Assembly: GCA_013368325.1 (NCBI GenBank)
Contig: JAACJK010000058.1
Location: 434,001 to 498,000, forward strand
Direction of reading: 5' to 3'
Length of the DNA stretch: 64,000 nucleotides
Source: Ephemerocybe angulata
Lineage: Eukaryota > Basidiomycota > Agaricomycetes > Agaricales > Psathyrellaceae
Part shown: piece by piece, positions 42,897 through 53,578 of the stretch
Position numbering within the stretch: position 1 is the first letter of the stretch
Layout of the letters: each line of letters starts with the position of its first letter
Translations under genes and position numbers: made by a program
Notes under the pieces: generated by a model
What the model was told of the DNA's origin: nothing
Databases searched by the model: none
The model's input: the letters and a program-made list of their open reading frames with translations, nothing else

Positions 42897-44030
42897 CTAC
42901 GGAAGCTGGACACGACTTGCGGGGATGAACAACCAGGAGGACGCAATCGTGATCCTAATCAACACCCCCACACCAATAGTCAAAGCTGTCCCAAGCTGCC
43001 CCAGGATTAACCTCCCAACGACGACACCAAAGCCAAGCGCAAAGACCGCCAACCACTTCTGGTCCCTAGATCGAACAGGCCTCATTACCTGGAAAAGCGT
43101 GGGATCCGCCGTGAGCTCCACGAAGATAGCCGTCAGGACAACTGTGAAGAAGAAGAGAGATGAGCACATCATCGTCCCCGATAACACAGAATAGGTAGTA
43201 TCCTTACTCGTCGTGCTAAACTGCGTTCCCAGCCTTCTCGCCATGATCCCCTGCACACCGAGACTCGCGCTGAGGCAGGCAACCCCGGCGAGATGCCGCA
43301 GTGAACTAACAGGGCCGCTGTGGTCTTCAAGGTCCCAGAAAGTGTACGCAGCAGTCAGGCTCAGAAGCGCCTGGATCAGCGTCCCAGCGAACAGCCATCC
43401 GCGCTTGTGCGTGCCAACTTTGTCGCCCAAACGACCAAATGTGGCCAAGCCGAAGAAGAAGGCCGATAGAGAGCATATCGAGGCTTGTTCAGTTTTGGGC
43501 AGCGAAACGAGGGTGTTGAGGATCCCAGAGCGGGGATTCAAGAACGTTGCCTCTATGGTACGAGCGACCGCGAGGGAAACCTGGGTGAGAGGTCAGAGCG
43601 GAACACCGGAAAGAAACGGAGCATAACATACCTGGGCAAAGTTTCCAGTCTGGAACCCACACCAGACGAATATCGTAGTGAAGGAGATCGCATCGCTGTC
43701 TCATAGTTAGCCTCTATTCATTGACGTCGTAAACGATGGCGTTGGTACTCACATATACCCCGCCATGAAAAGGTATCCCAACAGTGGCCAAGTCACATTC
43801 TCGCTATCTACTTCAGATGCCAGGTATCGCTGCGTTCTTGTACGCCACGAGTTATTCCCTACATAATATGAGTGCTATCCTAGGCTCGGGTCGAGCCATG
43901 GCTGACCTATGCGACCAAGCAGAGGCGCTTCTTCGACAGACGACGATGAAGAGCCATTGCTCTCGACTGCATTATAGCTGACGACGACTGTCGCGTGCTT
44001 CTTGAGGCTCGAAGTAGAGTCCAGGGACAT
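42897..44030 (-). CDS. DUF1275 (YoaK-type) membrane protein, copy B
   Basis: Five exons: 44030-43907, 43858-43753, 43695-43632, 43580-43208, 43141-42897; 912 nt, 303 residues. Hallmarks match copy A: LLGYLFMAGYIDAISFTTIF, WCGFQTGNFAQVSLAVARTI, FGRLGDKVGTHKRGWLFAG, VELTADPTLF, about six helices. The 66-nt intron at 43142-43207 is a multiple of three and reads through in frame, so an unspliced isoform would only insert 22 residues. Copy B has one more 5' intron than A. Same strand as A, 3-4 kb away: a diverged tandem pair. Confidence 0.82.
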
Positions 44031-44518
44031 GTTCGCTGGCAGATAGGCAACAGGTGCACAAGTTGACGCTAGTCGATGTTCAACCGCTCGTTGAAATCGC
44101 TCTAGAGTTGTACGAGATTGCGAGGTTCGTGATTGATCGGCGAAGCACTTGTAAACTGCCTATGTAGTAGGTCGTCAGTCCTTCGAGGATCCGGCTAGAA
44201 AGATGGGGGCCAGAAGCTAGTGAGAGACGGTGGTAGAGAGCGAAAAGTGTTCATGTCCGTAGTCTTGGTGTCAGGAAGCATGCTGGAATCCGAGCTCCGT
44301 CTCCCTCCGTCGCCGATCTTAGGAGCTTGGGCCATCATATGACGTCGGCGACCAGGATAGTGTGCACCGGTGGGCATTTCCGGGACGGCAGAGGGAGGCA
44401 GAATAATAGTGGGCGCGATAAAAAGCCGAGAGTCGAGAACTCGTCTGGACTCCGTGGTGAAGAGAGTCTCGGCGGCTCACCCAACGCCAGCAAAAATGTG
44501 ACAAATGGGCAAAAAGTC
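44031..44518. other. intergenic
   Basis: Upstream region of DUF1275 copy B, abutting the tRNA 3' end. Nothing recognised. Confidence 0.35.
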
Positions 44519-44624
44519 TGATGAGAGTGGGATTCGAACCCACGCCCTTTCGGACCAGATAAACTGTGCACATCAAATGTGCTGATCCTTAGTCTGGCGC
44601 CTTAGACCGCTCGGCCATCTCACC
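44519..44624 (-). tRNA. tRNA-Leu (anticodon AAG), intron-containing, second copy
   Basis: Reverse complement is base-for-base identical to the tRNA at 38399-38504, including the 26-nt intron. A T-run (tttttgccc on the minus strand) follows the 3' end. Confidence 0.95.
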
Positions 44625-45845
44625 ATGCTGTCCAGCCCGTTGGCGCTTTTCAGATCCCGCAACCCGTCGGCCTGCGCCTGGTCCGCAGGCGCCAGACATA
44701 CACGGACAAAGAGCGCCAAATACTGCGGGATATAAAAAGCGGGCACCCCTCGACCTTTCTCTTCTTTACTCATTTCCGGGTTCGCTTATTGTCCCCTTGC
44801 GATTTCATCCTTCTGCTTGCAAGAGTCTACCGCGTTCCCTAGAGCACTAGACCCCCTCAGCTGGAGTCCATTCGTTAAACGGGATCTCTGACAGGATCGC
44901 GCCGTGGAGTGGAATTCCTTACCAGAGGCGGTACATACCTTCTTCGTACGATTCATATGTTATATATGTAGCTGGCGGTATTGCAATGATATCGACGGTT
45001 TGCTCTCTACTTTGGTTACTCGATGTCTTATCAACACCAGTTCTGCGCGATTCAGTCGTGAGCCGAGGTTTTGCTAAAATTTTCATCCTTGGAATCCAGG
45101 ACATCCATATCCATGGCCCTACGATGGCCAATTTCGCCTCCTCCGCCGTCAAGATCATACCATGAAACGACTCGCTCGTGCAGGAAGCACGACGCTTTCA
45201 TGCACTTCCAGCACGATTGATACGAGGAGGCCCAATCACTCCTAATCAATCTTCGCGGTTACGTCCAATGGCCTTGTGGCTCTCGACGCAGGATGGATGG
45301 TTCGCTTTCACTGGTGGGAAGGATAGTCATTCCAGAGGTTAACCTAGGATTGACAAGGAAACACGTTCGAAAGTTGAGCAAACGCCGTTGCCCTGCCCGG
45401 AGAGGTCTTGGTCCCCTTTCACTGGTGGTGCGCTCTTACTCCATAACTCTTCCATTCGAGGTACTGCATCTACGCCTCTAGGAGGCTATAAGTTGGCCAC
45501 GGAGATGTACTAAGTACCATCACTGTAACTGACACTCCCTCACCACCAAGTTTGTATGCCTCTACTTTGCTTGGCCTCAACCGACGTGATTGTGGGGGCG
45601 TTGACAAGGGCGCTTAAAGATGTTTCCAGAGCAAAGAGATTCTGTGATGCATCTACCATGTCGCAAAGAAGTGTGGTGCAGACGATGACATCCCGATATC
45701 CCCTCTCACATTGAGGATAATGGAGTCCACTCGGTATGAACCCAAAAGTTACGTTGATCATTGGCATAAAATCAGGAACGAGAGAATCTGCCTCCCTCGC
45801 CATTTGTATGAAGGGACAGCTGGAGCACCTGGTGGGTTAGGATTG
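44625..45845. other. intergenic, nothing firmly supported
   Basis: Short frames only, including an 87-codon minus frame at 45540-45803 without recognisable features. Confidence 0.3.
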
Positions 45846-47694
45846 CTAACGGCCGTACTCATCGTTCAATGTGACATGAGCACGAGTTTCTCCTGCTTCG
45901 AGGCGGATCCATGTCTGCGGGGCAACCTTGGGGTCCGGGCTGCTGAAGATGATGTTGCGGACACCGTAACCCCAGCCGGCTTTCCCGTACCCGCCGTACC
46001 TAGGAAAGTTGGAAAAAAAGCTTAAGTATGGGTTCCTTGGTATACATATGAAGTCTTAACCTACCCCGAGTGCTTGTTGAAGCAGAAGATTACATTCTTC
46101 TCATTCTCTCGAGCGCACCACTCGTTTCCGTGGTCTGAAATCAAGCGCTGGTCAGTGTGCTATTCGCAGAGTATAAGTATTTGTGAATTCACCATGTCCA
46201 GAGATGATTGCATGGAGGTTCTTGATCTTGGTGGTCAGCGTGTTCCAGAAAGGTTGGTCGGAGGTCGACTGGACTGAGCCTGACCCAAGTGTGTCCGCTG
46301 AATCCGAAGCTCAATCACCTTCAAACCTCAAGAACAGGCACTCAAACGCACCATTCAGACCAGGGTTCTTATCACTGTCGACCGAGCCCTGTACCGCCTG
46401 AATCTCATGCCTGGAGACACATATCAGGTTCTGGAGCGAATGAAAGTTCAGTCGGCCATTGTAGCTTACGGGGGGATATGCATGAAAGCCAGGGCGCCCC
46501 TTCCCTCCGAAGGCCCCCACTCAGTCTCCATCCGCGCTGTCTCCTCCGTAATCCATGAGGTCACAGACTCATCCACCCAGTCCGGCACCGGGGTCGTCTC
46601 AGTTGAATTCGTGTCTTTCACTGCTGCGAATCCGCCTTTACTTCAGGAAGCTTGGTCAAAGAGCCGCCTGACTTCATCGGACAGGAACTGGGACAATCAC
46701 CTCGAGAATCAAAGAACCACAGGATGAGTGCAGGGGTAGACTCTTCTACAACGCATTCAGCACGGTGTATCGTTTATCCGCATAAGCCTTGGCCTCACCT
46801 GAAGCGGACTTGTAGACCTGAAAGAACGGAGTGGAGCGATAATGGATGGAGAAGCAGGGGCGATAGAGTTAGCGAAGCGCCCGAGTCGAGCTGGTTGGTC
46901 AAGGAAGACGAACCGGCACCCAGTAATTTCCTGGGCCACTCTCCCCGCCCACGCCTTTTGGAGCAAGGCGTGTGTAGCTGAGAGGGGCCACCTGCTGCTC
47001 GCGAAGAATCTCTTCGTAATGGGTAATGTTTCGCTGGTTGTCGTGGTTCTTCCGAGACAAATTAGCGAGGCCAGGTCCGAGGTTTAGTCGTTTGTATGGG
47101 AAGAAGGCGACGTACTCCATGCGTTGAGGAGAACGGGACGCCAGCGGCATTCAAAGGCCCGACTATCTGATCAATGAGGGCGGTGGCATTCTCCTTGAAG
47201 GTGTCTAAGGTGGGGGAGATTAATAGGCTGCCTAGAGTATGTGGTGGAGATTCACTCACTTTCTCCTGTGATGAGATCCCCGTTGAGCACACTAGCTCGT
47301 CGGACGAATTAGCTCTGGGTTCGCGCGAGGGTCGTATACATTGTCCGCTTACACGTAGTCGGGCTTTTCGTCTGGGAGGATGGCATTCATCAGCTTGAGG
47401 CTATTGGCGTCTTGCTTTGGTCCCCAATCGTCCCAAGGGTTTTCGCCGAAATGAAGATCCGAGAAGATGGTGACTTTGAATGTCCCATCTGCCTTGAAGG
47501 AAAGTCGAGGTTTGCCAAGGGCTGGGTATGGATCCAGCTCGCTATTGACCAAGGAAAGTTCTTCACTGATGGGGTCAATATTGCTTGGGGACCGCCTTAG
47601 GTATTCATGGCTTACGGCTGAATGGCGACGCCAAGGCGCAGGTGGCGGCGACCAGGAGCGCAACTGTTAGAAGTTGTTTGCTTAGCAGGGCCAT
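45846..47694 (-). CDS. secreted calcineurin-like metallophosphoesterase
   Basis: Twelve exons: 47694-47616, 47560-47353, 47291-47260, 47204-47116, 47048-46914, 46817-46799 (19 nt), 46745-46701, 46635-46470, 46410-46352, 46297-46193, 46134-46065, 45999-45846; 1161 nt, 386 residues, every phase consistent. Signal peptide MALLSKQLLTVALLVAATCA. Metal-binding motifs in order: FSDLHFGE (D-x-H), LNGDLITGE (GD), STHGNHDN (GNHD), FMHIPPHE and SGHDHGNEW (GHDH). This is the fungal Dcr2/Sia1-like phosphoesterase branch. Probable extracellular or secretory-pathway phosphatase; substrate unknown. It ends in NDEYGR with a TAG at 45846-45848. Confidence 0.88.
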
Positions 47695-48268
47695 ATTCCA
47701 AGGCTGGTGGAGGTGAGCAACCAGAGTCGGGTGTGGAGGTTCTGATGCCTCGACACCGTTATAACCTTTCGACGCACGTTGAGCGTCAAAGTGAAACGTT
47801 GGTGGAAAGCAGATGGAACTGTCCCGAGAAGATCAAGCTTCTTGAGGTGTTGCTACCGAGTTGCTACCCGCCTTTTCGTAAACGAATAGGGTAGCGAGCA
47901 GGTGTAACGCTTGCGTATCGCAGAAGAGACCCTATCGCTGCGATGTGGCGACAGTTTCGGTTAACCTCGTGCTCATGTCGTTAGAGCACCGCCGCCGTTG
48001 GTGAGCCCGTTTTACGACTACGATGACATGGCGACAGGAAGGTCGTATCATAGTACCCAGTAGGAGACCCGTATGACGAAAGACGTTTCACTGGGCTCAC
48101 CAGAGTCAAGGCCGGTTTATCCGCAGGAGGCAAGTTGCGTCTGTCTGGACTCTGGTCATCACTCAAGACTATGCAAAGACTATGATTACATTTATATACG
48201 GGCTAATTATGTACCATCGCTGAAATCGCCTCACGTCAACCTAGAGTAGCCAGAACAACTCAATTCCA
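47695..48268. other. intergenic
   Basis: Between two minus-strand genes; nothing recognised. Confidence 0.35.
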
Positions 48269-49685
48269 TCAATGACCTCCGACGCAGCGGTTGAAAGCAC
48301 CATACAACCACTCGTCGCCGCATATGTCACCAGCCGTGGGTCTGTCGTCTGTGTTTACTCTTAAGCACTTCCTGATAAAATCCGCTGCCGGCTTGACTTC
48401 TCCTTCCGGAATGAACCCGCGGGCTGACAGACGTGCTTCAAGGGAGGTCGGGCTGAGCTCCTCTCGACCTTTGAGATTCCCTGTGGATGGACAACAGTAT
48501 CTGAGTAGTTGCTATCAGTAAGAGCAAAAGAGCACCCACCCTCCTCATCCAATATGTCGTCACTCCACTGCGCCCGACTGAGAGTAAGCTTACTGTACCG
48601 TTCTCCGGTTATAGCAAAAATCTGGGCGAGAAGGTCGGCCTCCATCTCCCTGTCATCCTTTCCGACTGGATTGAACAGCCATTCACCAGCAAGAAGCTCG
48701 TACGCCAAACAGCCAACCGCCCAGATATCGAGCTTGGGCCCAAAATTCGAGCCGATTACAATCTCTGGGGCGCGCAGTGCGATGGATCCAAATACACCGA
48801 CTGTAGGCTGTCGACCAGCCCACTGTGCTACAAGAACGTTAACAAACAAACTCACACAAAACATAGAGACTAGAGCACATACCATGACCCAAGTCCATCA
48901 GACGAAAGGTTTGAGCCTCTGAATCCAGGTGCGACATATCCCATGGAGCTGGTGCATCGAAGGGGCGTGGCGCAAACACACAGTGCTCAGTTCCATCTGA
49001 AAGCTTGAATCGGCCGACGACCTCCAGGGGGTGGTTGTCTAGTTCCTCCTTGGTCAACTCATCATCCCCAGCAATTCCGTCGAAAAGAATGTTGTTGGCT
49101 TTGACATCTGTAAAACCGTGTTAACGATTGGATTATGCCTTCCAAGAATGCCGTACCTGTATGGATTATCTGCGCTTCGTGTAGTGAAGAAATAGCTCCC
49201 ACGGTTTCCAGAAGAATCTTCTTAGCAATGCACGGGTGAAGAGCTTTGTTGGGGGAAGTTTTTCGAAACGAGGACACGTCCTGGGCCATGAGGGTGAAGA
49301 CGAAGCAGAGGTGTGGACCAACCGGTCCACAGATTTCAAAATGATCTTTAAGCATGGGAAGGCTGGTATAGGGCGCCTTCACCGCGATGGCTTTAAGAAA
49401 AGCTAGTTCATTCATTGTTCCAGACTTGTGTTCCTCCGTGGCCCTTCTTGTTAAGATCTTCACTGCAGCATAATGATATGTGTCCCTGAGGCGTAAATGT
49501 GAGCACGCAGATGCAAGGTGGAGCTCTGGTGAACATGCGTACTCGGTAAATGCATCGTAAACAATCCATGTAGTCGAATAGGCTCCTGAGCCCAGAGGGC
49601 GCAAAAGCTCATATCGTCCCTCCTTGAGTTTCATACCCGGTTGAGGATAGAAAAAGTCGAGATCCGGCATCTCAGTGGCTTCCAT
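48269..49685 (-). CDS. SRPK-like protein kinase
   Basis: Five exons: 49685-49543, 49485-49157, 49107-48883, 48827-48540, 48480-48269; 1197 nt, 398 residues. Seen in order: RPLGSGAYSTTWIVYD (glycine loop), HYAAVKIL (Lys), IIHTDVKANNILF (catalytic loop), LMDLGHAQW (DLG instead of DFG, as in SRPKs), FGSIALRAPEIVIG, LDIWAVGCLAYELLAGEWLF, and the C-lobe tail KPAADFIRKCLRVNTDDRP. The last exon is read in a different frame from the apparent read-through ORF; only splicing gtgggt...ccacag restores the kinase tail. It belongs to the expanded SR-protein-kinase-like families of Agaricomycetes. A 3' fragment of a paralogue lies at 52984-53217. Confidence 0.85.
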
Positions 49686-51309
49686 ATCGACAATGGGAAT
49701 GATTTGAGATGCTCTGGCAGTGATAACTCTGAGGGATAGATAGCGAAGAAGGGTTGATATGTAGCTGTGTTGTGGCTGGAGAATTCCAATGCCCTTGCTC
49801 GTTTAATAGTTGCGGGGAATCCTGTCACGGAGAACGGGTCCTCAACGGGCATCATTAGCCTACTCCCACGCCTGCACCGAAACTGGGAACCTTTTTGTCT
49901 ACCCCACTCAGACATCCTTGTTCTTCCTTCCCTCTTAACATGTGTGTGTGTGTGTGGGCCTGTGCTTTACCCGTGCTACCATCCTGAATTCGACAGAGAG
50001 GCTTTCAGGTAATCTCACGTCATCCAATTGACTGGGCAACAAGGCAACAAAGACGTTAGGAGTATGGAGCAAAGCAGAATAATGGAGTGTACCCAACGCA
50101 GCCGATCCATCACCTCAACGGAGTGGCACCCACAATTGTGGAGTCCAAACCACCCACCTTGCAATGGCCTTTGACACCTTATCATTGTGAAGAATGTGTG
50201 GGTGTGTGGGTGCTATGTGGGTGTCGGAGCCTTGTCCGTGGTCATGCCACTCGCCATCTGTGGGCACGTCGCATTATAACGAAGATACGTGAATAGTAAC
50301 GTGCTGCTGCAGAGCGGTGGCACCGGCTTAATTCTGTGATCCTGAAGTGCGGCGCTCGGGACTGAGTTGGGCCCCCGCCCGCTCATGTCGGGTCCCAGTC
50401 TTCGAATCTCCCTGCTCGGGCAACATAACCAGGGCAGCGACTCAGAGATTTATCCATGCTTCTTGGAAGTCTCCTCTTCATTATTGGTGTACGTATGCGC
50501 GTAAAGGGCCTCAACTTTCCGCGAGAAGTTAGGTTCAAGTAATCTCCATTATAAGTCAGATTTGCAGTGGGCGTGAACTCCCACAGGCTGCACCCACAAA
50601 GGTAAGCCAAAGCAAATTCCATCTGGCATTCGCAATGTTTCACAAGAGGCAAGTTGACAGTGGGCACCCAGGCGGACCATTTGGTTTCATAGACACAGTT
50701 GCGGTCACCCTGCGGTGAACGGTGCGGCGAAGCTTAATGTTTATGATCTTTTGACTTGGGATGAAGCGGAGTTGTGCAAGGATTGTACTTACCAGCCCAT
50801 GCTAGTCCTCGATATTCAACGAAACGGACAGCAAAATATGCTGCTCCCGTCTAGAGTATTGGAATTGGCTGAGAGAATCAGACGATGTTACTCGACAAAG
50901 GGATGACCCGAATCCGTTGCTGCAACCAGGTATGGGGTCCCACTGTATACATTACTCGGAGACAACAAGCGATGCTGCAAGGTTATCTCTCAGCTAAGCC
51001 CACAAATTGCCACCTCGCATGCTCGATGCTCAAATTAAATACAAGATTTCTTGTATTAGTCCTTGCCCACTGGATTTGAGAAAGGATGGAGTGGGTCCCA
51101 ACCCAAGGAGTGAATCTTGCCAGGCTCTTCTATCTTGCAGACGTACACTAGTGGTACCAGAAGATATAAATACGCAGATAATCTCCCTGGAAAGGCATTC
51201 ACAACATTCCTTCCACTCCTTCCTCCCAGTTCTTCACTTTTTCTTTTTCTTTTTCTTCCTGAAGCCAGGCGCTTCCCTCTTCAAATATTCAGCTATCTAA
51301 TATCTTGTC
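49686..51309. other. long intergenic region with GT-rich runs and pyrimidine tract
   Basis: Contains a (TG)n run at about 49940-49957, another G/T-rich stretch at about 50190-50225 and a CT-rich tract at about 51205-51268. GATATAAATACG near 51165 could be the TATA box of the next gene. No gene supported. Confidence 0.4.
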
Positions 51310-51370
51310 GTAAGTCTTCGTAGTATCACCCCGAAATTGGTATTAACAATGGCGCCTCAGATTTGATTAG
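51310..51370 (+). other. probable 5'-UTR intron
   Basis: GTAAGT at 51310 and GATTAG ending at 51370 frame a 61-nt intron that ends two bases before the ATG at 51373. Confidence 0.5.
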
Positions 51371-51372
51371 CC

Positions 51373-52111
51373 ATGTCGTACTATAACCAGCAGGGCTCTT
51401 ATCCTACCCAGCAACCTCCAGCAGGCTACCCTGCGCAGGCGCAGCAGTCGCCCTACAATATGCAGAATGCATATATCCATCCTGCAGCCTACGGCGCCTA
51501 TTACCCTCAGGGCCAGCCGGCCTACCCGCAGCACGTGCCCAACGCATACCCCCCCCAGTATTATCAGGGCTACGCACAGGCGGCACAGCAGCCACCTCCC
51601 CAACCCTCCTATAACCAGCCTGCATACCCCCAACAAGCGCAAGCTCCCAACCCTTGGGCCGCGCCGCCCATTCAGGGGACGCTTTATCCATCAAACAATT
51701 TGGCGGTAGGGCCCACATTTCAGGCGAACATCCACTGGCCAAATAGTACGCGGCCCCAGCTAGTGACTGTCCGCTGGAAGTCCCAAGCCTGGAACTGGTA
51801 TCAGAAATATGGCGCCCAGATCCAACAATATTTAGGCGGAGAAGAAGCCACGACTTGGCATGCGAAGCATATAATCGAGTACCAGAGGAAGACAGGTTTG
51901 ACAGCAGATAGTGCTGCCATAGGGTAAGTGAAGGTTCTTATAACCGCTCGACAGTGTACTGACCCTGGTCAACTTCGCTAGGGCAACAGTTCACACCGGT
52001 GGCACTGATCCGAATGCTCCTGACCACATCACAGCCTACTTTTACAAGAACGGTACCCCAATCAAAAACCCTGTCAGAGGAAGGGGATTTGGGTTCCACA
52101 TTGATCTTTAA
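51373..52111 (+). CDS. PQ/GYP-rich repeat protein with unknown C-terminal domain
   Basis: Two exons, 51373-51923 and 51982-52111 (58-nt intron, phase 2), 226 residues. The first ~110 residues are Pro/Gln/Tyr/Ala-rich with degenerate YPQ, GYP and AYPQQ repeats, a prion-like composition. The C-terminal ~110 residues are ordered: FQANIHWPNSTRPQLVTVRW, KSQAWNWYQKYGAQIQQYLG, then AYFYKNGTPIKNP and GRGFGFHIDL. No signal peptide or membrane helix. Upstream CT-rich tract and 5'-UTR intron suggest strong expression. I do not recognise the C-terminal domain. The stop codon lies at the start of a perfect 68-bp tandem duplication. Confidence 0.72.
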
Positions 52112-52243
52112 AACCATGGCCTTTCGTTTCTTATATTACAAATCTCCTTTAATCCTGTAGCACTCCTTATGAACCTTAAAACCATGGCCTTTCGTTTCTT
52201 ATATTACAAATCTCCTTTAATCCTGTAGCACTCCTTATGAACC
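52108..52243 (+). repeat. perfect 68-bp tandem duplication in the 3'-UTR
   Basis: Two adjacent identical 68-bp units (52108-52175 and 52176-52243). The first begins one base before the TAA stop of the PQ-rich gene. Confidence 0.95.
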
Positions 52244-52983
52244 TAACAGCCTTCACTGCCCCGTCGAGTCCGAAGCGTTCCTTTGCTCCCCCTCATCTTA
52301 AAACATCTCCGCCTCATCAGAATCAGGCTAAGATTATGAGGTCTTCCTAAGCTAAACCAGATGCCTCCTCGTTGACGCCACGAGCGTCGAGCCTACAATT
52401 TAGGCGCCCATCAAAGCAATGACGTCACGAAAAGAGAGGGTGTTGACCAAAGCTCTGGCCACTTTCAAAAGTCCTATGAACTGAAGCGCGAAGTTTGGGA
52501 GTCAAAAAGGTACAGGTATTTCGGCACTTACAGAGCTCATCGCTCGACTCCGCACGAAAGGGACCATCCATGGAGACTCGAACACAAAGCCGCCCAAGAT
52601 GGGACAGCAACGGGACATTACCGCACGGTACATCTCTCCGTTCCGAGCGGCAGCGTAAAATCGGGATCGCCAAGTATATCCCTCGCACTCTCCCCAACCT
52701 CGAGCGGCGAATACCTCGAACTCGCTCCTACCATCCCTCGCTTTCTCACATCAGCCCGACAACACGGTCAAGAACCAACGGGTGCTAGAATACGAGATGA
52801 GGGCAGTCGCTGAGGCTGCTCAGACACGGGAGGACACGGGGGACCGATCGCGAATAAAGGGAGCATTATGGTTTTCAATAGCGCCATGGCCCGTCATTGC
52901 GCTATAGACTATGCAAAAAACACTTCCTTACGGTAGTAGACATCTAAGCGCCCCAACGCTTCTCGTGTTTATGCAGCTCAATT
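52244..52983. other. intergenic, nothing recognised
   Basis: Short antisense frames only. Confidence 0.35.
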
Positions 52984-53217
52984 CATTATACAGTGCTATC
53001 ATCTATGCACTTCCTGATAAACTCCGCTGCCAACTTGACTCCCTTCTCTAAAATGAAACAGCGGCTTGACAGACGTGCCTCGACCGAGCTTGGGCTGAGC
53101 TCCTCTCGTCCTTTAAGGTTTCCTACAGGTGGTGGATAGTGCGTGAACTGACTGCTTGGTGTGGGAGGTCGAAAATGGAACATACCCTCTTTGTCTACTA
53201 AGATGTCGTCCCTAAGG
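52984..53217 (-). pseudogene. truncated 3' fragment of an SRPK-like kinase
   Basis: Minus strand reads LRDDILVDKEG, an intron with intact GTATGT and TGTAG ends, then GNLKGREELSPSSVEARLS and KLAAEFIRKC, then DDSTV and a stop. The same exon-intron-exon piece in the kinase at 48269-49685 reads SDDILDEEG then GNLKGREELSPTSLEARLS and KPAADFIRKC. No upstream kinase lobes are present, and the conserved tail after RKC is lost. So this is a fragment left by partial duplication. Confidence 0.8.
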
Positions 53218-53578
53218 TTATTGTTTTTGCAAAGGCACTGTGCGTTGGAAGATGTGGGTGCCAACCTTTTGCCTCTGCAAAGCATCCACTAGACCTAAGG
53301 CTAAGCCTCCATGTACAGTGTACACATCTACACCTTCTTGTTGTCCCGAACTCCATCCAAGATTCCTGGAGATCAGCGCGGCAACCAGAGATAAACAGCC
53401 GCCGGCCCAAGCGCCGAGAGCCGGTGATGGACGGATCAACGATCCCGGTGCCGACGATGACGCAGACGAGCGCAGACGCGACTGTGCCCGTTGAGCGCGG
53501 CGACAAGACTAGTCTTTTTCTTCATCTCCACCATCATCGACGACGACGCGACGCTGCTGTCGGGTCGATTAGACGTCT
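53218..53578. other. intergenic
   Basis: No kinase homology continues here. Divergent space before the carrier gene; GAC-rich repeats at about 53450 and 53540. Confidence 0.35.

Noticed and set aside
48361..48540. Read-through end of the SRPK-like kinase frame
   Set aside because: The spliced last exon restores the conserved KPAADFIRKCLRVNTDDRP tail, which the read-through frame lacks.
49940..49957. TG repeat as a possible functional element
   Set aside because: A plain microsatellite; nothing links it to a gene.
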